A stretch of DNA of 64,000 bases from AP-15 sp963788085 (GCA_963788085.1 CAWBFS010000012.1:166065-230064); one strand, 5' to 3'. Numbered from the stretch's first letter, positions 34,752 through 45,260 are shown. A program made the numbers and translations. Notes: generated by a model not told the origin, from the letters alone.

Positions 34752-37655
34752 CTACCGCAGAGCGTCGAGAAGCGCTTTTGCCACCTTGAGGTCGGCCGTG
34801 TCGAACCCTTCCGTAAACCGGTCGTAGACCGGCCGGAGGAGCGCCTTACTCTCGGTGGATCGGCCCCGATCGCGCAACAGTCGGGCGAGGCTGGTGGCTG
34901 CGCGCAGCTCGAAGGAAAGGGCTCCCTGCCGGCGGGCAGAGTCGAGGGCCTGTCGGAAACGATCCTCGGCGATGCGCGCGGCCCCCTCCGAGGCCTGCAA
35001 CAGAAGAAGCTCACCTTGCACGTGCAGCAAGTCTCCGAGCAGCCAGCCTTCTTCATTGCCCTCGGCTCGTTTGATTGCCCGCTCCGCTTCGGCGAGGCCG
35101 TCCGCGACTTGCCCGGCACGACCAAGGCCCTCCGCCATTTCACCACGGAACATGAGGTGGTTCATCGCAAAGAGCCCGTCGCCAGCTTCATCGAAGCCGG
35201 TGCGCAACATCCTCAATCCGCCGGCCACATCGCCGCGCTGGATCAAAAGCGCTCCCTGAAAACAAAGCCCCAGGAGCCGCCAAGTCGGCAGGGCGTGGCA
35301 CATCGAATAGTCGAGCAGCAAGCTGGTGTAATGTTCCGCCCAGGCAGCATCGTCGATCCATAGCCCCACAGGGCACGCCCCAAGCGCCAGGGCGTAGCAC
35401 ATGGACACAGCGTTGGTCGCGCGACCGTCGTCGACGGTGCTTTCCGCGGTGCGCCGCGCCTGGTCCGGAAATCCTTGCAGCCAAAGAATCCGCGCAAGCA
35501 TGGCGCGCGCCGCGACCCGTTGGTCGAACTGAAAGCGGGTCGCATAGTGTGACCCGCCAGCAGCCGGGACGAAATTGGTCAGCATGCGCTCGATATGTTC
35601 ACGCGCACTCGCTTGGTCACCAAGATAATGCTGCGAAAAGCCGATCATCCGGTCGGCGATTGCTCGATCATTCGGGTCGGGCCGGTGAGCTGCCAGCGCG
35701 GCGAACCTTTGTGCGATCTCCAGAGCGAGACGCCACTCACCGGTGGCAAGGTGAAACGCCCACAAACCCCAAAGCGAGCGTAATTGGTATTCGGCATCGC
35801 GGAGATCCTCAGCGATGTCGAGTGCCTTTTGCCAAGCTGCGCCGAGCTCGTGAGCCGCACCTTTGGAATATAGAGAGGATGCCGCAAGCGCGGCGTACAG
35901 TTTCATATCGCGCCGCGCGTCTCGGTCCGCGCCGGAAGTGGATAATGCTCGCTCGACGCGGTCGCGGCATTCCTCTAGCAGCGACAAGTGCATCCACAAA
36001 GGAACCGCGGCCACAGTCAGCGCGATTCCGGTCGCTGCATTGGCTTCAGGAGAAAATGCCCAGTCGAGCGCGGCTCGCAGATTGTCGATGTCGCGTCCGT
36101 ATTCAGCCAACCATTCTGCCCTGGGCCGCGTTTCCCACTCGACTTCCCCACGTTCAAAGAGGCTTCGGTAATATTCGGCATGGCACCGGGCCAGCCACTC
36201 GCGCTCTCCAATCTCGTCAAGCTTCTCAAGCGCGTAAGCCCGGGTTGTGTCCAGCAGCCGATAGCGCCTGGGGACTTCCTCTGCCTCCGCCACGACTAGC
36301 GACTTGGTGACTAGGTTGAAAAGGCCGTCGATAATTTGCGATGCGGTGAGATCGGGGCTTGCCGCAACCGCGCCGGCCGCCGCCAGGCTGAACGCGCCGG
36401 CGAAGATCGCCAAGCGGCGCAGGATCACGCGCTCGGGCTTCGGCAGCAGTTCGTAGCTCCAGTCGAGCGTCGCCCGCAGCGTCTGCTGTCTCGGCAAGGC
36501 TGTTCGCCGGCCACTGGTCAGGATATGAAAGCGATCGTCGAGGCGAGCAGCGACTTCCTCCATCCCAAGCATCGCGCTACGGGCAGCCGCCAGCTCGATG
36601 GCAAGCGGGAGGCCGTCGAGCCGCCGACAGATCGTCGCAATCGTGCCAGCTACGCGCCGATCGGGCGCAAAGTGCGGTTCGGCCGCCCGCGCCCGCTCGA
36701 CAAACAGCTGGACGGCGCCATAGCCGCAGAAGGTCCGCATAGCCTAGATCCGCCGCTGGTACAGCTAGCGGGGGCACGTGATAGACCCATTCCCCCTCCG
36801 CCCGCAGGGGTTCGCGGCTGGTGACGACGATTTGCAGTCTCGGGCCGGCCCGCAAAAGAGCCTCGGCCATTGCCGCCGCTGCCTCGATCACGTGCTCGCA
36901 AGTGTCCAGCACCAGCAGCAGCTGCCGGCCGGCGAGCGCCTGCGAACGCGCTGCGCCGAGACTGCGCCGCCGCCAAGATCGAGCCCGATCGCCGCGGCAA
37001 CGGTGACGGGCACCAGGCCGGGATCGGCGAGCGGCGAAAACTCGGCCATCCATACGCCATCCGCAAATTGTGGCAGCAGCCGATGCGCGACTGCGACGGC
37101 GAGCCGCGTCTTGCCGATGCCGCCGGCGCCGGTCAGGGTAACGAGCCGATGCGCGGCGGCAAGGCTCAGGATCTCGCCGAGAACGTCATCCCGGCCAACC
37201 AGTTCGGAAATCGGCTCCGGCAGGTTCGTCGGCGGCAACTCCCCGGGGATCCCCTCGTCGGGACGGGCTTCGCGGTGATCGGGCTGCGCGGCGGCTATTG
37301 CCGTGCCGGCATCGGCCTCCGGGCTGCCATATACGGTGTCGATCTCGGCCGTAAACTGGTAACCGCGTCCGGACACGGTACGGATCAGATTGCGATCCGC
37401 ACCGAAAGCGGCGCGCAACGCCGAAATCTGCCACTGGAGATTATTTTCCTCGACGATCCGATCGGGCCACACGCGCGCCATCAGCGCATTCTTGGAAACC
37501 ACTGCGCCGCGCGCCTCGATCAGCGCCATCAGCACGTCAAAGGCGCGACCGCCGAGCTTGACCGGCCGGCCGTCGGCGAGCAATTCGCGGCGATGCGGCA
37601 ACAGGAGGAAACGCCCGAACGCGATCCCCGCAGGTGCTTCCGAAGCGGTATCCAT
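34752..37655 (-). CDS. winged-helix/STAND ATPase transcriptional regulator (copy 2, frameshifted)
   Basis: Same architecture as copy 1: winged helix from MDTASEAPAGIAFGRF, P-loop GAGGIGKTRL, Walker B LLLVLDTCEHV, then TPR-like C-terminus ending KVAKALLDALR. Two frame changes, near 36945 and 36735, interrupt the ATPase domain. The first corresponds to a one-base deletion relative to copy 1. Joined, it is about 965 residues. The C-terminal sensor half differs strongly from copy 1 while the DNA-binding half is nearly identical, so both may bind the same site but answer different signals. It is divergent from the orphan winged-helix gene at 37834. Confidence 0.85.
36890..37600. repeat. near-identical tract shared with 33840-34555 (copy B)
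   Basis: Partner of the tract in STAND copy 1. The boundary is abrupt near 36890: text up to CACGTGCTCGCAAGTGTCCA is shared, and sequence beyond it is only protein-level similar. Confidence 0.85.
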
Positions 37656-37833
37656 CGGCCGCTATTATAGGGGCTTCCCAGGAAATCACAAATTCTTTTG
37701 GGACGGGCCGCTGGCAAGTCAGCCCAAGGCGCACACCGAATTTCACAGGTTTATACAGCGCGGTCCAAAGGACTTTACAGGTGTTGCTCCTTAACTCTTG
37801 GGGCCTCGGTCAACCTGATCGCGAGAAGCCACT

Positions 37834-38313
37834 ATGACCATGAATATTCGTCCAAAACCCTCTCCTCGGCGCGGAAATCCGCTGCCCCACGGCGTAAGCT
37901 GGTCAGGCCGGGCAACCGCCGCCGGCGCGGATCTCGAATTCGCCCGTTTCCGCGTCCTGTTGCGACGGCGGCAGCTGCTCGCCGACGGCGTTCCGGTCGA
38001 ACTCGGCACGCGCGCCTTCGATCTCCTCATGGTCCTTCTGGAAGCAGATGGCGCGCTCGTCACGAAAGAAGAGCTCATCGGCCGGGTGTGGCCAAGCGTC
38101 GTAGTATCGGCAGAGAACTTGAAGTTTCAAGTCTCGGCATTGCGCAAAGCGCTGGGCGCGGACCGCAATCTCATCCGTACGGAGTTCGGCCGCGGGTACC
38201 AATTCATCGGCGTACTGCGCGTGAATAACGCAACGGCAGCGCCAGATTGTCTGGGGGGAGAGAGGATGCGGTCTGCCCCCACCCTTCCCTCCCCGCAAGC
38301 GGGGGAGGCTTAG
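37834..38313 (+). CDS. stand-alone winged-helix (OmpR-type) DNA-binding protein
   Basis: 159 residues with one trans_reg_C winged helix (GTRAFDLLMVLLEADGALVT, RVWPSVVVSAENLKFQVSAL, GRGYQFIGVLRV). It is the same domain type as in the two STAND regulators, but no receiver or ATPase domain is attached. It is transcribed away from them. The last ~12 residues (APTLPSPQAGEA) are encoded by the dispersed GC-rich repeat, so the original C-terminus was probably lost or extended by repeat insertion. ATG 37843 is an alternative start. Confidence 0.75.
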   Translation: MTMNIRPKPSPRRGNPLPHGVSWSGRATAAGADLEFARFRVLLRRRQLLADGVPVELGTRAFDLLMVLLEADGALVTKEELIGRVWPSVVVSAENLKFQVSALRKALGADRNLIRTEFGRGYQFIGVLRVNNATAAPDCLGGERMRSAPTLPSPQAGEA

Positions 38314-38326
38314 GGAGGGGGCCCCA
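38274..38326. repeat. dispersed GC-rich palindromic repeat, copy 4 (overlaps a coding end)
   Basis: CCCCACCCTTCCCTCCCCGC followed by AAGCGGGGGAGGCTTAGGGA matches the core of copy 3 (16050-16100) almost base for base. It supplies the stop codon of the winged-helix gene. Confidence 0.8.
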
Positions 38327-38419
38327 CGGCTGTCGGCGCTCGTTCCAGAGTGTCAATTGGGCCGCGTGCATTGAGCGGGGACGGTTTTCCGGTCTCGATA
38401 CGAGCAGGGGATAGCCGGC

Positions 38420-38776
38420 ATGACCGTAAAGCTCAACAGCCCCGGCTATCAACACGCAAAGCGACTTATCGAGGAGGGTAAGTTTACCGATGACGAAAGG
38501 GACGCGTGGAGCGACCACCATCCGTCCACGCAGACCGAAAAAGATTTCATCGAAAAGAATGGGTTCTTCGAGTATGGCAAATGGTTCTTGGCGGTAAACG
38601 ACGAGTACAGAGAAGAAAGTAGGAGACATTACGAATTTCCATACGGCAATTTCGAAAACGTCCATCGCTGCGGCATTCTCGCTGTACAAAGCCGGGCTGG
38701 CCAGGACAAATACCTCGATGTTGAAAATGCAGCGGCAGATTTACTCGCTGTAATTGACAAGCAAGCACGAGAATAA
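38420..38776 (+). CDS. hypothetical protein
   Basis: 118 residues, acidic and mostly helical, without signal, membrane segment or cysteine cluster. It begins MTVKLNSPGYQHAKRLIEEG. Aromatic-rich stretches (KNGFFEYGKWFLAVNDEYRE, HYEFPYGNFENVHRC) suggest a compact globular domain. Codon use has natural third-position bias, supporting a real gene. I cannot name the family. Neighbours are the orphan regulator and the TetR/efflux locus. Confidence 0.6.
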   Translation: MTVKLNSPGYQHAKRLIEEGKFTDDERDAWSDHHPSTQTEKDFIEKNGFFEYGKWFLAVNDEYREESRRHYEFPYGNFENVHRCGILAVQSRAGQDKYLDVENAAADLLAVIDKQARE

Positions 38777-38990
38777 AAGCGCGGTGAGGCCAATGGTACT
38801 CCACCCAAGTCGTCGGCTTCGTCCTCAAGCAGTGACGGGCACAAAGCATGACAGGCACTCCACTGCCGTCAAGGTCGGCTCAGGTCATGCGAAAGGCAGC
38901 TTCGGCGCGATCCTACGGCATACCCCCAGTTGGTCGGGAGTTGCCCCCAAAGCGGAGCACGAGCCTTGGCAGGCAACCATGCCGGGGCTG

Positions 38991-39692
38991 TCACCGCGCA
39001 GCTGGCACTACGGAGCGAGCCCTGCGCGTCAATGCTGCGCTGTCACGACCGTGCCTTTTCGATCGCGGGCGCCGGTAATGCTGCAGGAACATCCGGATCG
39101 TCTCTTCGATTATGTCCTCTTCCGGAACGGGTACGCGCTGGCGACCCGTCATCCAGGGCCACAGAGAGAGCTGGTTGAGCATCCCCATGAACTGGTGAGC
39201 CGCAAGCATCGGATTGTGGCAGTCCAGGATGCCCATGGCAGTCAGATGCGCGAGATAGCGCACGAGCCGCTCGGCTTGAGGCTCCATGACCGCGGCGAAC
39301 TCCTCGGCGATCCAGGGAAACTGGCGGGAGTCGGCCACCACCATGCGGAGAAACCCGAGGTATTCCGGGTTCTTGTGAAGCCCCAGAATCATGCGCGCGA
39401 TCAGGCGCAACACGTCCTCGACCTCGCCCCGGGTTTCGATGCCGGGCGGAAATGCGTCCTCGAGCTGACCCGACACCCTGAGGAGCATCTCCCGGAAGAT
39501 CTCCTCCTTGCTGGCGAACTGATTGTAGAGCGTCCGCCGGGCGACGCCGGCGGTCTCGGCGAGCTCGTCCATCGTGACGGAGCCGAAGCCCCGCTCCAGG
39601 AACAGGCGCTCGGCCGCTTCGACGATCGCCTCACGCGAGCCGCCGCGCCGCGCCCTCGGAATGGCCTCGTTCGAACCCTCGCGATCTTTCAT
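38991..39692 (-). CDS. TetR-family transcriptional repressor of the adjacent RND efflux genes
   Basis: 233 residues from MKDREGSNEAIPRARRGGSR. The helix-turn-helix reads IVEAAERLFLERGFGSVTMD and ELAETAGVARRTLYNQFASK, which is canonical. The C-terminal ligand domain resembles AcrR/TtgR-type regulators. It is divergent from the RND operon, with a palindromic operator between the two, so it should repress both itself and the pump. Two decayed copies lie at 31350-31660 and 48139-48297. Confidence 0.88.
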   Translation of the reverse strand: MKDREGSNEAIPRARRGGSREAIVEAAERLFLERGFGSVTMDELAETAGVARRTLYNQFASKEEIFREMLLRVSGQLEDAFPPGIETRGEVEDVLRLIARMILGLHKNPEYLGFLRMVVADSRQFPWIAEEFAAVMEPQAERLVRYLAHLTAMGILDCHNPMLAAHQFMGMLNQLSLWPWMTGRQRVPVPEEDIIEETIRMFLQHYRRPRSKRHGRDSAALTRRARSVVPAAR

Positions 39693-39705
39693 CAAAAGGC
39701 CCTCT

Positions 39706-39721
39706 TGCACTGTATAGTGCA
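39706..39721. promoter_or_regulatory. predicted TetR operator
   Basis: Palindrome TGCACT-GTAT-AGTGCA, 14 bases upstream of tetR within an AT-rich promoter (TATAATTATATTGTA). The same half-sites with a different spacer occur at 48307-48322 next to a tetR remnant, which supports function. Confidence 0.65.
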
Positions 39722-39869
39722 TATAATTATATTGTACTGTGAAGTGTAGATACAAGGCCCAGGAGCCGCAACGATTGACCTGCATCAATGCCGGGTCGGC
39801 GGGCTGCGCCACTCTGGACCGAGCCGCTCACGCTTGCAGGGCTTCGCCCTCTTTGGAAAGGGAGCGTCA

Positions 39870-40940
39870 ATGTTCAAGCCTCAGATTTTGTGCGCCGCTT
39901 TGATCGTCGCGACCGTCACGGGCTGCGACAAGCCCGCACCACCCACCACCCAGGCGCGGCCCGTCCGGACGGTCACCGTCGAGCGCCTCGCGGAAGGCGA
40001 GACCGTTTCGCTGACGGGTCACGTCCGCGCCAAGGACCAGGTCAACCTCGCCTTTCGCCTCGACGGACGGATGATCGAGCGGCCCGTCAATGTGGGCGAT
40101 GTGCTCAAGGCAGGCCAGGTCGTCGCTAAGCTCGACCCCCAGATCCAGCAGAACGGGCTGAACACGGCGCAAGCCAACCTGGCATCGGTTCAGGCGCTGC
40201 TGGTTCAAGCGCGCCTCACTTTGGGGCGGCAGCAGCAACTCGTGAAGGATGGGTGGACGTCCCAGGCCAATTTCGACGAAGCACGGCAGAAGTTCGAGAC
40301 CATTCAGGCCCAGGTCGACGCCGCTGAGGCACAGGTGAGTACCGCGAAGGAACAGCTGAGCTACACGGTCCTGTATGCCGATGCCCCGGGTGCGGTCACC
40401 GCGAAAGGCGCCGAGCCGGGCGAAGTGGTCCATGCCGGGCAGATGATCGTGCAGGTCGCGCGTCAGGGCGGACGCGACGCCGTCTTCGACGTACCCGAGC
40501 AGCTCATGCGGACGGGCCCGCGCGATCCGCTGGTGCAAATCGCCCTCACCAACGACCCGAGCGTGCGGGCCACCGGCCGCGTGCGGGAGGTGTCACCCCA
40601 GGCGGATGCCACCACCCGAACGTTCCAGGTCAAGGTCGGCATCATTGATCCGCCCCAGGGCATGGAGTTGGGGTCCACTGTCACCGGCAGCATCAAGCTG
40701 GCCGCGCCCCCCGGCGTGGAGATCCCGGCGAGTGCGCTGACCGAGGCAAACGGAAATCCGGCCGTATGGGTGGTCGATCCGCAGAGCCAGACCGTATCCC
40801 TGCGGAGCGTGGATGTCTCGCGGTATGACCCGGCCACCGTCGTGATATCGCAGGGGTTGGAAACCGGAGAGGTCGTGGTCACCGCCGGGGTCCAAGTGCT
40901 GCGCCCGGGCCAGAAGGTCCGGCTCCTGGGAGCCGTCTGA
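39870..40940 (+). CDS. RND efflux periplasmic adaptor (membrane fusion protein)
   Basis: 356-residue lipoprotein adaptor. The start at 39870 gives a signal with lipobox VTGC (ALIVATVTGCDKP). A lipoyl/barrel-sandwich region (VNLAFRLDGRMIERPVNVGD), a helical hairpin (RQQQLVKDGWTSQANFDEAR) and a beta-barrel follow in family order. It links the inner-membrane pump to an outer-membrane channel, which is not encoded here. Its stop overlaps the pump start by one base. Confidence 0.9.
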   Translation: MFKPQILCAALIVATVTGCDKPAPPTTQARPVRTVTVERLAEGETVSLTGHVRAKDQVNLAFRLDGRMIERPVNVGDVLKAGQVVAKLDPQIQQNGLNTAQANLASVQALLVQARLTLGRQQQLVKDGWTSQANFDEARQKFETIQAQVDAAEAQVSTAKEQLSYTVLYADAPGAVTAKGAEPGEVVHAGQMIVQVARQGGRDAVFDVPEQLMRTGPRDPLVQIALTNDPSVRATGRVREVSPQADATTRTFQVKVGIIDPPQGMELGSTVTGSIKLAAPPGVEIPASALTEANGNPAVWVVDPQSQTVSLRSVDVSRYDPATVVISQGLETGEVVVTAGVQVLRPGQKVRLLGAV

Positions 40941-43900
40941 TGAAGAGCTTCAACCTCTCCGAATGGGCGCTTCGGCACCGTTCCCTGGTGACCTATTTCA
41001 TGCTGATCATCGTGGTCGCGGGCGTCTTTTCGTACCTGCGCCTCGGACGGAGCGAGGACCCGGACTTCACCGTCAAGACCATGGTGGTGCAAGCCGCATG
41101 GCCGGGCGCCACGGTCGGCGACACGCTCGAGCAGATTACCGACCGCATCGAAAGCAAGCTGCAGGAGACGCCGAGCCTGGACTACGTAAAGAGCTACACG
41201 AGCGCGGGGCAGACCACGATCTTCGTCTACCTGAAGGATTCCACACCCCCGGCGCAGGTGCCGGACATCTGGTACCAGGTGCGCAAGAAGGTGCGCGACA
41301 TCCGCAACACGCTGCCGCAAGACATCGTCGGCCCCGGCTTCAACGACGAGTTCGGCGACACTTACGGCATCGTCTACGGCTTCACCGCGGACGGATTCAC
41401 AGACCGGGAGTTGAGGGATTACGTCGTTGACGTCCGCAAGCAGCTCCTCCAGCTGCCGGATGTATCCAAGATCGACATTCTCGGGGCCCAGGACGAGCGC
41501 GTTTACGTTGAATTCTCGACCGCGCAGTTGGCGGGCCTGGGGATCGACCGCTCCGAACTGATCGCCGCGCTGCACGCCCAGAACGCCGTCACCCCCGCGG
41601 GCGTCGTGCAGACCGCGGACGAGAAGATCCTCGTCCGCGTCTCGGGTGCGTTCCGGTCCGAGCAGGACGTTCTCGCCGTCAACTTCGTCGCAAAGAACGG
41701 TCGGATCATTCGCCTGGGCGACATCGCGCGCGTCACACGCGGGCCCGCCGATCCTGCGCAGCCGATGTTCCGCGTCAATGGACGAGACGGCATCGGACTC
41801 GCCATCGCCATGCGCACGGGCGGCGACGTCCTGGCCCTTGGGCGCAACATCGAACAGGCGATGAGGGAGATCACGGAGAACCTGCCGGTCGGGATCGAAC
41901 CGACACTCGTCGCTGACCAGCCCGTGACCGTCGAGCATGCCGTGGACGAATTCATGAAGGCCCTGTGGGAGGCGGTCGCCATCGTGCTTGCGGTCAGCCT
42001 GGTCAGCCTCGGCTTGCGCGCGGGCGCCGTGGTGGCCATCGCGATCCCGCTCGTCCTCGCCGCCGTATTCGTGGCGATGGAGTTCTTCGGGATCGACCTT
42101 CAACGAATTTCGCTGGGCGCGCTGATCATTGCCCTCGGCTTGCTGGTCGATGACGCGATGATCACGGTCGAGATGATGGTCACGCGTCTGGAGCACGGTG
42201 AAGACAAGGAACATGCCGCCACCTTCGCCTACACTTCGACCGCCTTTCCGATGCTCACCGGCACATTGGTCACTGTCGCGGGGTTCGTCCCGATCGGTTT
42301 CGCGCGCAGCGCCGCGGGCGAATACACCTTCTCGATTTTTGCCGTCGTCGCCATCGCACTGATCATATCCTGGATCGTCGCGGTCCTCTTTACGCCGTTG
42401 CTCGGCGTTTGGGTTCTGAAGAAGCCGAGGGCGGCGCACTCGGAGGAGCCCGGTCCGATAATGCGCACGTTCCGCCGCTGCCTCGAGCTGGCGATGCGGG
42501 CGCGCTGGGTCACGATCCTCGTTACGTTGGGCCTGTTCGGGGCATCGCTCTATGGCATGCGCCTCGTCCCGCAGCAATTCTTCCCGTCATCCGACCGGCC
42601 CGAGCTGCTCGTCGACCTGCAGCTGCCCGAGAACGCGTCGATCTACGCAACCCGGGAAGTCGCGGCCCGGGTGGACAAGCTCCTGAAGAGCGATCAGGAC
42701 GTGGACCACTGGAGCACCTATGTCGGGCAGGGTGCGGTGCGGTTTTATCTGCCCCTCAACGTTCAGCTTCCCAACGACTTTTTCGCCCAGGCCGTGGTCG
42801 TCACCAAGGGACTGCAGCAGCGGGAGCGCGTGAAGGCGAAGCTGGAGCACGCGCTGGCGACCGAGTTCCCGAGCGTTGTCGGGCGGGTCTATCCGCTGGA
42901 GCTCGGCCCGCCGGTCGGATGGCCGCTCCAGTACAGGGTGAGCGGACTGGAGCCGGACCAGGTGCGCGCGATCGCGTTCAAGGTCGCCGAGGAGATAGGG
43001 TCCACCCCCGGTGCAGAGAACGTCAACTACAACTGGATGGAGCCGGCGCGCACGATCAGGATCCGGGTCGACCAGGACCAGGCCCGCCTCCTGGGACTGA
43101 GCTCGCAGCAGCTGGCCTTGTCCCTGAACGCGGTCGTATCCGGCATCACAGCCACCCAGGTGCGCAGCGGGATCTATCTCGTCGACGTGCTGGTCCGGGC
43201 CTCCGCCGACCAGCGCATGTCGCTGTCGACGATCCGTACGCTGCAAGTGCCGCTGCCGAACGGGCGGAGCGTTCCCCTGAGCCAGATCGCGTCTGTCGAG
43301 TACGGCCAGGAATATCCCATAGTCTGGCGCCGGGACCGGCGGCCCACGGTGACGGTGCAGGCCGACGTCGTGCCCGGCACGCAGGCCGCCACGGTCGTGC
43401 AGGCGCTGGCGCCGAAGATCGCGGCACTGAATGCCAGCCTGCCGAGCGGGTACCATATCGATGTCGGCGGGACAGTCGAGGAGAGCAGCAAGGCGCAGAT
43501 GTCGGTCGCCGCCGCTCTGCCATTGATGCTCATTCTGATCCTCACGGTGCTGATGATCCAGCTTCAGAGCTTCAACAGCCTGTTCCTGGTGCTCAGCGTG
43601 GCCCCACTGGGCCTCATCGGGGTCGTCGCGGCTCTGCTCCTTGCGGACAAGCCCTTGGGCTTCGTGGCGCTGCTCGGCGTGCTCGCCCTCACCGGCATGA
43701 TCGCCCGCAACTCGGTGATCCTTATCGACCAGGTCGAGGAGGAGAAGGCACACGGGCGGCATCCCTGGGATGCGGTCGTCGAGGCCACCGCGCACCGGTT
43801 CCGCCCGATCCTGCTCACCGCTGCCGCCGCCATCCTCGGCATGGTCCCGATCGCGCCGACCATCTTCTGGGGTCCGATGGCCTACGCGATCATGGGCGGT

Positions 43901-44032
43901 CTGGCGGTCGCGACGGTGCTGACGCTCGTCTTCCTTCCGGCGCTCTACGTGATCTGGTTCCGGATCAAGAGACCTCAGCCGGATTCGATCCAGAAAATCG
44001 AACTTCCGCAGACCGCCGTAGCTCAGCCCTGA
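40940..44032 (+). CDS. RND-family efflux pump inner-membrane subunit (AcrB/HAE1-like)
   Basis: 1030 residues with 12 helices and two large periplasmic loops, the normal RND length. LGLLVDDAMITVEMMVTRLE holds the helix-4 Asp pair for proton relay, and LTGMIARNSVILIDQVEEE is the matching late-helix segment. It begins MKSFNLSEWALRHRSLVTYF, typical of the MexF/CzcA-intermediate 'efflux RND permease' group. It forms an operon with the adaptor; expression is likely induced when TetR leaves the operator at 39706. Confidence 0.92.
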   Translation: MKSFNLSEWALRHRSLVTYFMLIIVVAGVFSYLRLGRSEDPDFTVKTMVVQAAWPGATVGDTLEQITDRIESKLQETPSLDYVKSYTSAGQTTIFVYLKDSTPPAQVPDIWYQVRKKVRDIRNTLPQDIVGPGFNDEFGDTYGIVYGFTADGFTDRELRDYVVDVRKQLLQLPDVSKIDILGAQDERVYVEFSTAQLAGLGIDRSELIAALHAQNAVTPAGVVQTADEKILVRVSGAFRSEQDVLAVNFVAKNGRIIRLGDIARVTRGPADPAQPMFRVNGRDGIGLAIAMRTGGDVLALGRNIEQAMREITENLPVGIEPTLVADQPVTVEHAVDEFMKALWEAVAIVLAVSLVSLGLRAGAVVAIAIPLVLAAVFVAMEFFGIDLQRISLGALIIALGLLVDDAMITVEMMVTRLEHGEDKEHAATFAYTSTAFPMLTGTLVTVAGFVPIGFARSAAGEYTFSIFAVVAIALIISWIVAVLFTPLLGVWVLKKPRAAHSEEPGPIMRTFRRCLELAMRARWVTILVTLGLFGASLYGMRLVPQQFFPSSDRPELLVDLQLPENASIYATREVAARVDKLLKSDQDVDHWSTYVGQGAVRFYLPLNVQLPNDFFAQAVVVTKGLQQRERVKAKLEHALATEFPSVVGRVYPLELGPPVGWPLQYRVSGLEPDQVRAIAFKVAEEIGSTPGAENVNYNWMEPARTIRIRVDQDQARLLGLSSQQLALSLNAVVSGITATQVRSGIYLVDVLVRASADQRMSLSTIRTLQVPLPNGRSVPLSQIASVEYGQEYPIVWRRDRRPTVTVQADVVPGTQAATVVQALAPKIAALNASLPSGYHIDVGGTVEESSKAQMSVAAALPLMLILILTVLMIQLQSFNSLFLVLSVAPLGLIGVVAALLLADKPLGFVALLGVLALTGMIARNSVILIDQVEEEKAHGRHPWDAVVEATAHRFRPILLTAAAAILGMVPIAPTIFWGPMAYAIMGGLAVATVLTLVFLPALYVIWFRIKRPQPDSIQKIELPQTAVAQP

Positions 44033-45260
44033 CCTGAAGCGGGGCTCCGAGTTCACCTTCCAACCCGCCGGCCCGACAAACATTCGAGCTGGATCAACCA
44101 GAAAGGAGCAAGTGATGAAACATCTGAAATTGACCTTCGTCGGTCTTCTCGCATTGACGGCCGCGGCGTCGGACGCATTCGCCCAGGGACCACCGGGGCC
44201 TCCCCCGATGGGCGGTGGCCTATGGCCGGCTCCGCCGATGGGCGGCGGTCTACCGGCCGGTGGCCCACCGGGTTGGGCGGCGGTCTACCGGGTCTCCCGT
44301 GGGCGGTGGCCTGCCGGGTCTCCCGGGCGGTGGCCCACCGGGTCTCCGGGCGGTGCGGACCCGGCGGCAATATCGCGGCACCCGGCCGCGCGGGAAATGC
44401 CTCCGGGAATATCGCGGCAGGCCCCGCGGGAAATGCCTCCGGGAATGTCGCGGCAGGCCCCTTGAACTCCGGTAATGTCAATGCCGCCCGCAAATACCTC
44501 TGAACTACGGCAATGTCAATGCCTATGGCAACGGCGGTTATGGCAGCGGAAACTATGGTAAGGGATATGGGGCGGATACTATGGTGATGGATACTATGGT
44601 AACGGACGCTACTGGGGCGCATATGCGGCCGGCGCCGCTACCGGAACCGCGGTAGGAGCGGCAGCCGGCTCTAACAACAGGTCGTCAACGACCAATTACT
44701 ATAATACGTCACCATACTACTATACTTGTTGGGACGCTTATAACCGGCGCTACTACACCTCTTCGGCTCAATGCCCCGAGAATACGCGCTGACGATGCAC
44801 TTTAACGCGGCAGCGGTGCGATGTGGCTCTGCCACATCGCCTAGCGCACGCCGCAGGAGTTAGACTATGGAACTGACCGATAAGGGAATCCATCTGTTGG
44901 CGCGGCTGTCACGGGACCGCCGCTTATATGCTGAGTGCAAGGGCGCCGATCTCGACGCATTGCAAGAGCTTGGCTTACTACAATGGTTTGATGCGCGTTC
45001 GTCGACTACGCCGTTTAAAGAAGATCCGCGTCCACTGCTGAAATTGCATGGAATCAGTGGCAGGATCGATTATGCTTGGGTTGCAGCTGTAGAAAACTGG
45101 CGCGAGCTTGTCGGGCCAGAAGTCTCTGCTAAGGTTGACGCGATCGACGAAATCGAATGGGCGGTGAATAACGGCCCGTCGACCGCAAGCCGCGCTAGTT
45201 GGCAGACAATGTCTGGCCCAAGATCGTTGAACGCTTCCGCCGCACTGCGCTCGCAGGTAT
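44033..45260. repeat. duplicated cassette A: repeat-protein gene plus 135-aa gene
   Basis: This ~1.2 kb unit is repeated at about 48361-49561 (cassette B), and its first ~200 bases also recur at 45423-45630 (cassette C). Cassettes A and C share upstream text including GAGTTCACCTTCCAAC-type sequence and AAGGAGCAAGTGATGAAACA. Confidence 0.8.
44115..44792 (+). CDS. secreted Gly/Pro/Asn/Tyr-rich repeat protein, copy A (frame changes inside the repeats)
   Basis: The ribosome site AAGGAG precedes ATG 44115. The signal peptide MKHLKLTFVGLLALTAAASD ends at AFA. After it, GGGLP-type repeats, then GPAGNASGNVAAGP-type repeats, then YGNVNAYGNGGYGSGNYG, then NGRYWGAYAAGAATGTAVGA and a Cys-containing tail (YYYTCWDAYNRRYY to SSAQCPENTR). 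These parts lie in frames 0, 2 and 0, so at least two frame changes occur, yet the start and stop are in the same frame (226 codons). The function is unknown; the composition suggests a cell-surface or exported protein. Confidence 0.6.

Noticed and set aside
40463..42577. 704-residue minus-strand ORF opposite the RND genes
   Set aside because: It is the antisense shadow of the adaptor and pump genes in GC-rich DNA; its composition is Arg/Asp/His-rich with no motif, whereas the plus-strand frames are clear RND proteins.
42587..44083. 498-residue minus-strand ORF opposite the RND pump
   Set aside because: Antisense shadow of a well-recognised gene, with low-complexity His/Asp/Arg composition.
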